The translations under genes were made by a program, and so were the position numbers. From positions 744,001-808,000 of the forward strand of contig NZ_CP119423.1 in the NCBI RefSeq assembly GCF_029223585.1: 64,000 bases of DNA, written 5' to 3'. Of the stretch, positions 24,923-34,119 are shown one piece after another (position 1 is the first letter of the stretch; each line of letters begins with the position of its first letter). Below the pieces are notes generated by a model. The model ran no database searches and had not been told where the DNA came from. It saw only the letters and a program-made list of their open reading frames with translations. Source of the DNA: Photobacterium sp. DA100. Its GTDB lineage: Bacteria; Pseudomonadota; Gammaproteobacteria; Enterobacterales; Vibrionaceae.

Positions 24923-26677
24923 TTAGCTCAAGCCAACAATGTTACCGTCGGCATCGATGTCCAGGCCTAGGTAGGCTGGTTTTTCCGGCAAGCCAGGCAT
25001 GGTCATGACGTTGCCGCACAGGGCGTAGACAAAGCCGGCACCGGCACACAGCTTGAGCTCTCGAACCGGCACGATGAAGTCGCTCGGCGCGCCTTTCAGG
25101 CTTGGGTCATGGCTGATAGACAGCGGTGTTTTCGCCATGCACAGTGCCAGATTGTCATAGCCTTGGGCTTTGAGCTGAGCAAGTTGCTCTTTGGCAAGCG
25201 CAGACAGCTCTACCCCGCGACAGCCATAGCCGACTTCGGCGACGGCCATCAACTTCTCTTCCAGTGTCTGCGACAGGTCGTAAAGCGGCTTGAAGCTGGC
25301 TGGCGTTTCGCATGCACGGGTTACGGCCCTGGCCAGTTCAACGGCACCATCACCGCCTTTGCCGAAGGCTTCGCTGATTGCCACATCGACGTGGGTGGCA
25401 AATTGCTCTGCTTCAATCATGCCTTTTAGCTGGGCCAGCTCCGCGTCAGTGTCTTGCGGGAAGCGGTTGATAGCCACGACCACAGGCACGCCGTATTTGG
25501 CGGCATTGTTGATGTGCCATTTTAGGTTGGCAAAGCCGGCCACCAATGCTTTTTCGTCTGCTTCGAAGATCGCCTGCGGTAGGGCTTGGCCAGGGCGCAG
25601 GTCATATAGGCCGGAGTTGGCTTTCAGGCCGCGCAGGGTGGCAACCACCACGGCACAATCAGGACCACGGCCCGCTTGCTGCGCCTTGATGTTACAGGCT
25701 TTTTCAAATCCCATGTCCGAGCCGAAGCCGCCTTCGGTGATGGTGTAGTCCGCCAGCTTAAGGGCGATGCGGTCGGCAATGATCGACGAGTTGCCGTGGG
25801 CGATGTTGGCAAAAGGCCCGGCGTGGATCAGTGTCGGTACCCCTTCCAGCGTTTGCATCATGGTCGGCTCAATGGCTTCGACCATGGTGACGGCCATGGC
25901 ACCGGCAACCTGCAGATCCTCTGCCGTTACGGGTTGACCATCTAGGTCATAAGCCAACACCACGCGGCCGATACGCTGGCGCATGTCCGCCAGATCTTTT
26001 GACAGGGCAAGGATGGCCATCAGCTCAGACGCTGCCGAGATATCAAAGCCATCTTCACGCTCGATACCGTTGATGGTTTTGCCCGGCTGGTTTTTGCCGA
26101 CAGTGATCATGCGCAGGGCACGGTCGTTGTGGTCCATCACACGGCGCCATACGATGCGGTCCATATCAATGCGCAGGGCTGGCATACCGGTTTTTTCGCT
26201 AAAGCCTTCGTAGCCGTGGCGCTCTTCGTGGTACACGCGGGCATCGATGGCTGCTGCCGCCAGGTTATGGGCTGCTGTCACGGCATGGATATCGCCAGTC
26301 AGGTGCAGGTTCAGCTTTTCCATTGGCGCTACTTGGCTGTAACCGCCGCCGGCCGCGCCACCCTTGACGCCAAATACCGGTCCCATGGATGGCTGGCGGA
26401 TACATGCCATTACCGACTGGTTGATTTTCGCCAGTCCCTGGGCAAGGCCGATGGTGGTGACCGTCTTGCCTTCACCCAGCGGGGTCGGGGTGATGGCGGT
26501 GACCACAACTAGCTTGCCTTCTTCTTTGTCGGCCAGGCGCTTGAGAACGGCCGGTTTAACCTTGGCTTTCAGCGTGCCTTGCGGGGTCAGGTCTTCAGGC
26601 AGCAGGCCAGCCCGCTCGGCGACTTGATCAATCGGTGTCAGCGTTGTTTCACGGCAAATTTCAATATCACTTTTCAT
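24923..26677 (-). CDS. fhs: Formate–tetrahydrofolate ligase
   Basis: 584 residues. It makes 10-formyl-THF from formate, THF and ATP. ATP-binding motif [18 protein letters not shown] near 65–82; family signatures [14 protein letters not shown] and [14 protein letters not shown]. Length is typical of bacterial Fhs (about 555–585). It pairs logically with focA as a formate-using gene, though the two are about 20 kb apart. The SD GAGGTTATGG precedes the ATG. Codon use is GC-rich like the surroundings. Confidence 0.97.
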   Translation of the reverse strand: MKSDIEICRETTLTPIDQVAERAGLLPEDLTPQGTLKAKVKPAVLKRLADKEEGKLVVVTAITPTPLGEGKTVTTIGLAQGLAKINQSVMACIRQPSMGPVFGVKGGAAGGGYSQVAPMEKLNLHLTGDIHAVTAAHNLAAAAIDARVYHEERHGYEGFSEKTGMPALRIDMDRIVWRRVMDHNDRALRMITVGKNQPGKTINGIEREDGFDISAASELMAILALSKDLADMRQRIGRVVLAYDLDGQPVTAEDLQVAGAMAVTMVEAIEPTMMQTLEGVPTLIHAGPFANIAHGNSSIIADRIALKLADYTITEGGFGSDMGFEKACNIKAQQAGRGPDCAVVVATLRGLKANSGLYDLRPGQALPQAIFEADEKALVAGFANLKWHINNAAKYGVPVVVAINRFPQDTDAELAQLKGMIEAEQFATHVDVAISEAFGKGGDGAVELARAVTRACETPASFKPLYDLSQTLEEKLMAVAEVGYGCRGVELSALAKEQLAQLKAQGYDNLALCMAKTPLSISHDPSLKGAPSDFIVPVRELKLCAGAGFVYALCGNVMTMPGLPEKPAYLGLDIDADGNIVGLS

Positions 26678-27086
26678 GGGCGGCCATAACCTCGCATTGG
26701 TAACTTGTATATATCGCGCAATTGGACTTTATGAGTTGCGCAATCGTTTGCGCTGGATTTATACCATAATTTTATCACGGGTAAAGCTATAAATGCGGAT
26801 AGTTATGTCAAGAGATTGGTTAATTTTTATCGAGATGTTGCGATGGTAACTTGCTGTTTTGTAGAAGCTATTGAAGAGAAAGGGAAAATAAGGTGTTACT
26901 TTTTTGTATCTGCAGTCTCATTTTGCCGTGTTGGCGGCGGTTATATTGTGTTGCGGTATTTTGCAGGGGCTGACTTGGCGTGCCTCGGGACTGGATACCG
27001 GAGTGTATCCAGTCCCGAGCGTGAAAGTGGGCAGAGGCTTAACCGGTCATGGCTGTCAGCCCTGCCTCTTCTCATCCCGCTCTGTA
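26678..27086. other. 409-bp gap between flhA and fhs
   Basis: Left part (26,690–26,900) is AT-rich and should hold the fhs promoter. The right part is GC-richer and holds a strong hairpin (separate entry). An open frame of 98 codons on the + strand has no SD and no recognisable protein features, and is not called. Confidence 0.45.
26984..27019. terminator. 14-bp perfect hairpin downstream of flhA
   Basis: CTCGGGACTGGATA, 8-nt loop, TATCCAGTCCCGAG. Strong enough to be a terminator for the lateral export operon, but no T-run follows on either strand. It lies 67 bp beyond the flhA stop and could instead protect the 3' end of the mRNA. Confidence 0.6.
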
Positions 27087-29183
27087 TTATCCCAAATGCC
27101 CAAGCACATTGATGTTCTTGTCTTCTGGGATCTCATTGTAAGAGAGGACCACCAGGCCTTTGGCAAACGTACGGGCATAGCGCGCCAGCAGGGGCCGTAG
27201 CTGTGGTGTCACCAATAGAATGGGCTTGAAGCCGTTTTGCTTGAGCTGCTCTTTGACCGCCGGCATATTCTGCTGCAGTTGGGCCAGCAGGGTAGGCTCG
27301 ACCGGGAAGCTATCGAGCGCCGTCGGGCCACCGCTTTGCTGGGCTTTGCTCAGAGAAGTCAGCAGCATTTTCTCAAGGTTATCGCTCAAGGTATAGATGT
27401 TGAAATCCTTGCCCGAGCCGACCAGGCTGTTGGTCAGCGAGCGCTTGAGGCCACAGCGGACATCGGCGGCGATCAGGATGGGATCTTTGGTTATTTCACT
27501 GCTTTCAACCATGATTGAAGCGATATTGCCGATGTCCTTGATCGGTACCTGATCGACCAGCAGCTGGCGGAACACCCGCATTTGCTGCTGGTGATTGAGC
27601 TGGTTGGTGAGCGCTTCCATTAGTTTCGGGGCTGTGCTCCCTAGGCGCTCCATCAAGTGCTCGACATCATCGTGGCAGAAAAGCTCGGCCAGGTGCTCCT
27701 TGACGATTTTGCTCAGGTGGGTGGCGATCACGGTTGCGCCGTCAACCACGGAATAGCCTTGGTTGAGCGCCTGGGGCTTGTTGGCCGGTTCAATCCAGAC
27801 TGCATCGAGGTTATAGGCCGGATCTTTACCGAGGACGCCATCAAGCTGGCCATAGACCTCGCCGACGGCAAGGGCCATCAGGCGTTCCGGATCGATCTCG
27901 CCTTGTGAAATGACTTCGCCATGGAGCAGCAAGGAGTATTGGGTCGGCTTGAGCTTGAGGTTATCGCGAATGGCAATTTCCGGGATCAAAAAGCCCACTT
28001 GTTCGGTGATGGTTTTGCGAACCCCGCGGATGCGCTGTGCCAGTGGTTCCCCCTGGTTCTTGTCCACGAGGTTCACCAGTCGGTAGCCAAGCTCAAGAGC
28101 GATCGGGTTGACGACCGGCACATCGCTCCAGGCTAGGCTTGGGGCGTTGTCTTGGGCGATGGCCTCGGCGACAGCCTCGGCTTGTTCGAGTGGTTCGGGA
28201 TTGCTCTCAACTCGCCTCTGCTTCCAGCCGGCATAGGCCAGGACAGCGGCAAAGATGAAAAACGCCAAGTGTGGCATGCCCGGTACCAAGCCGATGATCA
28301 GCATGATGGCCGAGGCGGTAAACAGGGTGGCCGGGGAGGCCAGCATCTGGCGGTGGACATCCACCGAGATATCACCGCTGTCGTTGACCCGGGTAACGAT
28401 AATGGCAGCCGCTGTTGCCAGGAGTAATGACGGGATCTGTGCGACCAGGCCGTCACCGATGGTGAGCAGGGCAAAGCGCTGGAAGGCTTCGCTGGCAGCC
28501 AAGTCGTGCTGCACCATACCGATAGTGATACCACCCAGGATATTGATGACCAGGATCATCAGGCCGGCGATGGCATCCCCGCGGACGAACTTGGAGGCAC
28601 CGTCCATCGAGCCGTAGAAGTCGGCTTCGCGGGCAACTTCTTCACGGCGGGTACGTGCTTGGTTCTGATCAATGAGCCCGGCGTTTAGATCGGCATCAAT
28701 CGCCATCTGCTTGCCCGGTAGGGCATCCAGGGTAAAGCGGGCCGAGACTTCGGAGATCCGCTCGCCACCTTTGGTGATCACCACGAAGTTAATGATCATC
28801 AGGATGACGAAAACGACAATACCGACGAAATAGTTACCGCCAACAACGACATCACCAAAGGCCTGGATCACCTTACCTGCGGCATCCCCGCCAAGGTGGC
28901 CATTGAGCAACACCACTCGGGTCGAGGCGACATTGAGGGTCAGGCGCATCAAGGTGGCAACCAGCAGGATGGTCGGGAAGACCGAAAAATCCAGCGGGCG
29001 CTTGCTCGACACCGCAACCAGCAACACGATGACTGCCAGTACGATATTGAAGATGAACAGGCCATCGAGCAGCCACGGCGGCAAGGGGAGGATGACCATG
29101 GCAAGGATCGCCAACAGCATAATGGGGATCCCAAAATAGCTGGTGGTCAGGCTCGGAAACAGTTGTTGCAGTTTCGCTTTCAT
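27087..29183 (-). CDS. flhA: Lateral flagellar export protein FlhA
   Basis: 698 residues. The N-terminal half has about eight membrane segments and the conserved FHIPEP-type cytoplasmic loop: FTLDALPGKQMAIDADLNAG with the RRxEVxREADFYGSMDGASKFV motif (residues about 145–210). The C-terminal cytoplasmic domain binds chaperone–substrate complexes. Part of the type III export gate. Last gene of the leftward fliM–flhA operon, after a 58-bp gap from flhB. A lateral paralogue by context; a polar copy would lie elsewhere. Confidence 0.96.
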   Translation of the reverse strand: MKAKLQQLFPSLTTSYFGIPIMLLAILAMVILPLPPWLLDGLFIFNIVLAVIVLLVAVSSKRPLDFSVFPTILLVATLMRLTLNVASTRVVLLNGHLGGDAAGKVIQAFGDVVVGGNYFVGIVVFVILMIINFVVITKGGERISEVSARFTLDALPGKQMAIDADLNAGLIDQNQARTRREEVAREADFYGSMDGASKFVRGDAIAGLMILVINILGGITIGMVQHDLAASEAFQRFALLTIGDGLVAQIPSLLLATAAAIIVTRVNDSGDISVDVHRQMLASPATLFTASAIMLIIGLVPGMPHLAFFIFAAVLAYAGWKQRRVESNPEPLEQAEAVAEAIAQDNAPSLAWSDVPVVNPIALELGYRLVNLVDKNQGEPLAQRIRGVRKTITEQVGFLIPEIAIRDNLKLKPTQYSLLLHGEVISQGEIDPERLMALAVGEVYGQLDGVLGKDPAYNLDAVWIEPANKPQALNQGYSVVDGATVIATHLSKIVKEHLAELFCHDDVEHLMERLGSTAPKLMEALTNQLNHQQQMRVFRQLLVDQVPIKDIGNIASIMVESSEITKDPILIAADVRCGLKRSLTNSLVGSGKDFNIYTLSDNLEKMLLTSLSKAQQSGGPTALDSFPVEPTLLAQLQQNMPAVKEQLKQNGFKPILLVTPQLRPLLARYARTFAKGLVVLSYNEIPEDKNINVLGHLG

Positions 29184-29241
29184 AGGACTTCTAGCTCAAA
29201 GTTGACGTTGCTTGTTATTTTGTTGGTTGAGATTTTTCAGG

Positions 29242-30384
29242 TTATTGCGGCTTTTGGGTCAACAGCTGCTTGGGGATAGCAAAGCTCGGCAACGGCTGAG
29301 GCTTGTCATTTTTCCCTTCTTTATAAGCTTTTAGCTGCATGACATAAGTCAGTACATGCGCCACTGCGACGAACAGCGGCCCTGGGATTTCCTGATCAAC
29401 CCGGGTATTGAAATAGATGGCCCGGGTAAGCGGCGGCAGGTTCATCACCTCGATGTTGTGCTGCTCGGCAATCGCCTTGATGCGAAAGGCCATCTCGTCC
29501 TCGCCCTTGGCGACGACAAATGGGGCGCCGGCCCGGCTGAGGTCATACTTGAGGGCGACAGCATAGTGGGTCGGGTTGGTCAGAATGACATCGGCGGTCG
29601 GGACCGAGTTATCAATCCGGCGGCGCGACATCTGCTGCTGGATCTGACGGATGCGCTGCTTGACCTCCGGGCGGCCCTCGCTGTTCTTGTGCTCCTCTTT
29701 CACTTCCTGCTTGGTCATCTTGAGCTCCTTGATATGGCTCCAAAGCTGGTAGGGCATATCAATCAAGCCGATCAGCAGCACCACAATACCAAAATAAATC
29801 AGAGCCTTGATGATGTGACTGAGGGTGATCCCCATACCTTGCTCGAACGGCGCCCGCTGGGCGGCGATCAGGGTGCCGAGGTTGTTGTCGAGCAGGACAT
29901 AGAGCACGATGGAGATCAGGGTGATCTTGAGAATCGACTTGACCAGTTCAACCAGCGACTTGATGGAAAAAAGCCGCTTGAGGCCAGCCAGTGGACTGAT
30001 CTTGCTGAGCTTGGGCTGGATTGGCTTGAGTGACATGACCCAGCCGCCCGGGACCATGGAAGCCAGCACCGTCATGATCAGCAGCACCATCGCCATCGGA
30101 ACAAAAATGCCGGCCAGCAGCAGCACGCTCTCGCCGAGCTTGCGGGCCATGATGTCGGGCTCTCTGAGCTCGGCGGCACTGAGCTGGTAGTTGATAGTAA
30201 ATAACTTCTCGGCTTGCTCTGCGAGGAAGTAGCCATAGGCCCAGAGAAAGAGGGCGATGGTAATAAACAGCACCCCGACCACGAACTCCTTGGAGCGGGC
30301 AACCTGCCCCTCCCGCTTGGCTTTGCGCAGTTTCTGGGGGCTGGGTTTCTCGCTCTTGTCCTGGCTACTTTGTTGCTGGGACAT
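29242..30384 (-). CDS. flhB: Lateral flagellar export switch protein FlhB
   Basis: 380 residues. Four membrane segments, then a cytoplasmic domain with the self-cleaving NPTH motif at 270–273 (ILTNPTHYAVALKY). It switches export from rod/hook to filament substrates. N-terminal SEKPSPQKLRKAKREGQVARS is typical. The start is 1 bp after the fliR stop (TAGTATG), so it is translationally coupled. Confidence 0.96.
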   Translation of the reverse strand: MSQQQSSQDKSEKPSPQKLRKAKREGQVARSKEFVVGVLFITIALFLWAYGYFLAEQAEKLFTINYQLSAAELREPDIMARKLGESVLLLAGIFVPMAMVLLIMTVLASMVPGGWVMSLKPIQPKLSKISPLAGLKRLFSIKSLVELVKSILKITLISIVLYVLLDNNLGTLIAAQRAPFEQGMGITLSHIIKALIYFGIVVLLIGLIDMPYQLWSHIKELKMTKQEVKEEHKNSEGRPEVKQRIRQIQQQMSRRRIDNSVPTADVILTNPTHYAVALKYDLSRAGAPFVVAKGEDEMAFRIKAIAEQHNIEVMNLPPLTRAIYFNTRVDQEIPGPLFVAVAHVLTYVMQLKAYKEGKNDKPQPLPSFAIPKQLLTQKPQ

Positions 30385-30385
30385 A

Positions 30386-31177
30386 CTAGTATCCTCCCAT
30401 CAGGCGCATCTCGGCCAAAATTTGGTGGCACAGCTCGGCGTAAATGCCCGGCAGCCCCGAGGTTGACAGCAATACCGCGCACAGGCCGAGCATCATCGAC
30501 ATCGGAAAGCCCAAGGCAAAGACGTTCAGCGAGGGGGCGGCACGGTTCATCACCCCGAAAGTCAGGTTGACGGTCAGCATGGCAGCAATGGTTGGCAGGG
30601 CGATGGTCACCGCTGCGGTCATCATCCAGCCGAACAGGTCAATCAGGCGGGCAAAGGAGGCTACGTCAAAGCCGCCTCCGACCGGGAAGCGGGCAAAGCT
30701 CTGAATCACAATATCCACCGCGACCAGGTGGCCATCCAAGGCCAGAAACAACAAGGTGGTGAACATCAAAAAGTAGTTGCCCAGCAGGGCGACAGTGACC
30801 CCGTTGGCCGGGTCGTTCATCATTGCCATACCCAATCCCATTTGCATCGACATGATTTGGCCGACCATCGCCATGGCCGCAAACAGGAACTGCAGGCACA
30901 TACCGAGCAGGGCGCCGATTGCCAATTGTTCCCCAGCCAGTACTAAGGCTTTGAGCGAGACGGGATCGACCGCAGGCATTGGCGGCAGAAGCGGTGCGCA
31001 AACCAAGGAGATAGACAGTGCCAGCAGCAGCCGGGTCCGGTTGTTGATATGTGCATTGCCGATAAAAGGCATGGTCATGAAGGCGGCCGAGATGCGAAAA
31101 AACGGCCACCACAACTGGCCGGCCATCGCCGTGATCTCGGCAAAGGTCAGGTTGACCAGGCTGTCAGCTAACGACAT
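30386..31177 (-). CDS. fliR: Lateral flagellar export protein FliR
   Basis: 263 residues with six hydrophobic segments. FFRISAAFMTMPFIG at the N-terminus and MQMGLGMAMMNDPANG are FliR-like, and the C-terminal GLPGIYAE is near the end. The ATG at 31,177 is preferred to a TTG two codons upstream; either way it overlaps the end of fliQ. Forms the export gate with FliP and FliQ. Confidence 0.94.
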   Translation of the reverse strand: MSLADSLVNLTFAEITAMAGQLWWPFFRISAAFMTMPFIGNAHINNRTRLLLALSISLVCAPLLPPMPAVDPVSLKALVLAGEQLAIGALLGMCLQFLFAAMAMVGQIMSMQMGLGMAMMNDPANGVTVALLGNYFLMFTTLLFLALDGHLVAVDIVIQSFARFPVGGGFDVASFARLIDLFGWMMTAAVTIALPTIAAMLTVNLTFGVMNRAAPSLNVFALGFPMSMMLGLCAVLLSTSGLPGIYAELCHQILAEMRLMGGY

Positions 31178-31433
31178 TGGCAATGGTGTGGAATAGCAAG
31201 GTGAAGAAATCGCTGATGTTGCGCAGCAGCCAAGGGCCGGCGAAGATCAGCATCAGCAGCGTGGTGAGCAGCCTTGGCAGAAAGCTCATGGTCTGTTCAT
31301 TGATTTGGGTGGTCGCCTGGAAGACCGCCACTACCAGGCCAACCAGCAGGCTCGGGCCAATCAAGATGACCACCATCGAGATGATCATATAGATGGCATC
31401 GGCATATAGGTTAGCCGTTGCTTCAACCCCCAT
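31164..31433 (-). CDS. fliQ: Lateral flagellar export protein FliQ
   Basis: 89 residues, exactly the usual FliQ length, with two membrane helices. The core LVGLVVAVFQATTQINEQTMSFLPR is diagnostic (residues about 26–50; listed in part as QATTQINEQTMSF). ATG at 31,433 overlaps the fliP stop as TGATG; a GTG one codon upstream is possible. Confidence 0.94.
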   Translation of the reverse strand: MGVEATANLYADAIYMIISMVVILIGPSLLVGLVVAVFQATTQINEQTMSFLPRLLTTLLMLIFAGPWLLRNISDFFTLLFHTIANVVS

Positions 31434-32182
31434 CACAAGCCTCCGAAACTGGCTGTCAGGCTGCCGACGGTCATGGTCCAGCCATCGACCATGACAAACA
31501 CCATCAATTTGAAGGGTAGCGAGATGATAAGCGGCGACAGCATCATCATACCCATCGCCATCAGCACACTGGCGACCACAATATCGATAATGAGAAAAGG
31601 AATGAATAGCATAAAACCGATTTGGAAAGCAGTTCTGAGCTCACTGAGCACGAATGCTGGCATCAGCACGGCAAAGCTGATTTCATCCGGTTCGAGATCA
31701 AGCGGGTCGCCGGCTATACGAAGCATCTGCTCGAGAGAGTTCTCGTAGGTCTGCGCCAGCATAAAGGCCCGAACGGGCTTTTCCGCCGTTGCGACTGCCT
31801 GCTGAAGAGTGATGTTACCCTGCTCGTAAGGCACATAGGCGTCGGTATAGATAGGGTCCCAAACCGGCTTCATCAGCAGCATGGTCAGGGTGAGGCCGAT
31901 GCCGATCAGAATCCGGTTTGGGGGACTTTGCTGCAGGCCCAATGCCTGGCGCAGGATGGCCAGTACCACAATGATCCGGGTAAAGCTGGTCATCATCAGC
32001 AGCATTGAAGGCAGAAAGCTCAATGCTGTCATCAGCAGCAAGATCTGAACCTTGACCGAGTACTCTTGGCTGCTGTCGCCGTCGAAGACTGACATAAATG
32101 CAATCCCCTGATCAGCCAATGCTTGGCCGGAGAAGCCAAGCATTAGCGCCAAGAGAGGAAGGAATTTCAGCCAGGCCGGCAT
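31433..32182 (-). CDS. fliP: Lateral flagellar export protein FliP
   Basis: 249 residues with a cleavable signal peptide (MPAWLKFLPLLALMLGFSGQALA). FliP motifs: SVKVQILLLMTALSFLPSML, MTSFTRIIVVLAILRQALG, QQSPPNRILIG, and FLIIDIVVASVLMAMGMMML. Start ambiguous: ATG 32,182 gives a 7-bp gap after fliN, ATG 32,206 would overlap it. No fliO gene lies between fliN and fliP, unlike most polar clusters. Confidence 0.94.
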   Translation of the reverse strand: MPAWLKFLPLLALMLGFSGQALADQGIAFMSVFDGDSSQEYSVKVQILLLMTALSFLPSMLLMMTSFTRIIVVLAILRQALGLQQSPPNRILIGIGLTLTMLLMKPVWDPIYTDAYVPYEQGNITLQQAVATAEKPVRAFMLAQTYENSLEQMLRIAGDPLDLEPDEISFAVLMPAFVLSELRTAFQIGFMLFIPFLIIDIVVASVLMAMGMMMLSPLIISLPFKLMVFVMVDGWTMTVGSLTASFGGL

Positions 32183-32189
32183 AGGGCGC

Positions 32190-32570
32190 TTATGCGGTAA
32201 CGTCATGCAGTGCATCTTCGGCAATGTCAGTAAGGCGCAGGCCGTACTTGTCGTTGACCACCACGACCTCGGCGTGGCCCAGCAGGCGGCCGTTAACCTT
32301 GACGTCCAGCGGCTCGCCATTGAGCTTGTCGAGCTCAATGACCGAGTTAGGGCCGACGGTAAGCAACTCACCCAGGGCGATATCGGTACTGGCGACTTCC
32401 AGAGTCACCGTTACAGGAATCTGGCGGAAAAAGCCAAGATCGCGCGGTGCCTGCGAGGCTGCGGTATTGTCCAAGGTTTCTGAGGCCGCGGGAGTGTCGA
32501 AGATATCTGCGACATCGGCATCGATGTTGAGATCGCCATCAAGGAGATGTTGGATGTTTTGTTCATTCAT
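32190..32570 (-). CDS. fliN: Lateral flagellar C-ring protein FliN
   Basis: 126 residues. The C-terminal SpoA domain has PVTVTLEVASTDIALGELL, VIELDKLNGEPLDVKVNGRLLGHAEVVVVNDKYGLRLTDI (residues about 50–115, shown in parts). The N-terminal ~45 residues are acidic and variable. The SD CAGGAGCG precedes the ATG. 2 bp after fliM. Confidence 0.95.
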   Translation of the reverse strand: MNEQNIQHLLDGDLNIDADVADIFDTPAASETLDNTAASQAPRDLGFFRQIPVTVTLEVASTDIALGELLTVGPNSVIELDKLNGEPLDVKVNGRLLGHAEVVVVNDKYGLRLTDIAEDALHDVTA

Positions 32571-32572
32571 AG

Positions 32573-33538
32573 TCAGTTTCGCTCCTGAGGAGTAATGTTA
32601 TCAATAACTTGCAGGACAAGATGGCCGTTGCGCTCAACAATATGGGCTTGGTAAAGCGGTAGCGTCCCAGCATGAACATCGACAACTTCTTGGATTTCGG
32701 TGGAAATGATGTCGCCAACGTTTAGGTTGATGACTTGATCGAGGGTCAGGGTCTGGCGGCTCAGTACCGCACTGAGCCGGAGAGGAACCTGTTTGAGGTG
32801 CATCTCCCTTAGGCTTTCAACTTTGGCCGGTTCGGTCTGGGAAACGACGTCCTGTGCTGTCAGTTGCAGCAAGAGATCATCATCGAGATGAAGGTGGATC
32901 TCACCATGACTATCTTCAATCTGGATAGCGAACTTGGCATGAAGCACCCCATTGCTGAACTTCACTTGCTCCGATGACACTTGCCACTGGTGGCTGATTT
33001 GGTTTAGCAGGGTAGCGGCCAGCCTGGCTTGAACCCGTTTTTCACTGGCGTTCATCGGCGGCGCTTTGAACACCGTGTTGGCACTCGCTTCTGGCTCCTC
33101 GCCCGCGGCTTGGTTTTCAGCCGCCGCCTCGGTTTTCCCATCAGCAATATCGGTTGCTTCGGCTTTGCCCTGATGTGAAAAGTCGGGGGTGCCACCATAG
33201 AATGCTTCGGCAATAAGGTGGGTCAGCGGTTGAGAAATACTAATAAGGCACTGACCATCAAATTGATTGTGGGTAAAGCAAATAGGTTCTCTATCTTTTA
33301 TTTCCTGGTAACTAACATCCAAGCCATAGCTGAGAAGTTTGACATGACAGTCTGTTCGGCGAGTCATGCTATTAAGCGTTTGCTCAAGCACTTTTACTGA
33401 CTGAGAAATATAGGGAGATAAAGACTGTTGAGCAGCATTTAATGGCCTTCCTAATGAACGGATGTCGATAGGAAATACATTTTTTGAACTATGTATATTC
33501 CTCGGCTTGGTTTTATTCTTGCTAATGCTCGGTTTCAT
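32573..33538 (-). CDS. fliM: Lateral flagellar C-ring protein FliM, lacking the CheY-binding N-terminus
   Basis: 321 residues from the ATG at 33,538 (MKPSISKNKTK); a longer frame from 33,598 has no SD. Middle domain: AFYGGTPDF, the equivalent of the FliM GGxG segment. An Ala/Glu-rich linker at about 128–160 precedes ASEKRVQARL. The C-terminal SpoA domain: VPLRLSAVLSRQTLTLDQVINLNVGDII. The N-terminal LSQ-E-I-D-A-L-L motif that binds phospho-CheY is absent from both possible starts. First gene of the leftward operon. The 5' third is markedly more AT-rich than the rest. Confidence 0.93.
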   Translation of the reverse strand: MKPSISKNKTKPRNIHSSKNVFPIDIRSLGRPLNAAQQSLSPYISQSVKVLEQTLNSMTRRTDCHVKLLSYGLDVSYQEIKDREPICFTHNQFDGQCLISISQPLTHLIAEAFYGGTPDFSHQGKAEATDIADGKTEAAAENQAAGEEPEASANTVFKAPPMNASEKRVQARLAATLLNQISHQWQVSSEQVKFSNGVLHAKFAIQIEDSHGEIHLHLDDDLLLQLTAQDVVSQTEPAKVESLREMHLKQVPLRLSAVLSRQTLTLDQVINLNVGDIISTEIQEVVDVHAGTLPLYQAHIVERNGHLVLQVIDNITPQERN

Positions 33539-34119
33539 TAATAATCCCGAAGATATAAAAGTTAAAATTGATTGCTGAATATGCTCAGTTATTTGCATGT
33601 ATCGATTAGGCGGTTATTTCTAACAGTATTGATTCAACATTTCAAATGCTTAAAAAAGTTTGTCAAAACAAAGCAAATTAAATTTATTAAATGAAATATT
33701 AGAAAAATAATGAATCAAGATCACAAATCCATTTAGTTTTTCAATAATGGAGAATTTTTGCTTGTCTTATAAATGTGCGCTACTGCATAGTTTTTCGGCT
33801 TGTTTGTAGTCATTTGGTTTCCGTGGTGGTTGTTTTGTTGTTATTTTGTTGTGGTTATGTAAAATCTGGCTTGTTGTAACAAAAGTTGAAATTGTGATCT
33901 TAACCCAATCAAAATAAATGGCTTAGATTACTGCCTAGTAAATCAATTAAATGCTGCCTAATATCCACCCGTAATGTCTTGCTTTATTGACAAATATAAT
34001 AATTAAGGTGCTTTGTTGCATATGAATTGCGCAAAATAAAAGCAATGACACTTTTGTAAGCATTTCTAGTCATACTTGTTATCAAGTTGGGACGAGTATT
34101 TTTTTACCAGTTAGGCAAT
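33539..34119. promoter_or_regulatory. AT-rich divergent promoter region for fliM and motY-lafK operons
   Basis: 581 bp of AT-rich, bendable sequence rich in A/T tracts, in contrast to the GC-rich genes around it. It must hold promoters for both the fliM–flhA and motY–lafK–fliJ operons. TTGGGACG-N4-TTTTT at 34,087–34,103 is a poor sigma-54 match (no -12 GC) and lies too near the motY start. No CGGAAGT repeats occur here. Confidence 0.6.

Noticed and set aside
26816..27112. A 98-codon forward frame between fhs and flhA
   Set aside because: No SD; it includes the 14-bp hairpin and overlaps the end of flhA. No protein-like features.
34087..34103. Sigma-54-like sequence TTGGGACG-N4-TTTTT before motY
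   Set aside because: The -12 GC is missing and it would put the transcription start within a few bases of the start codon.
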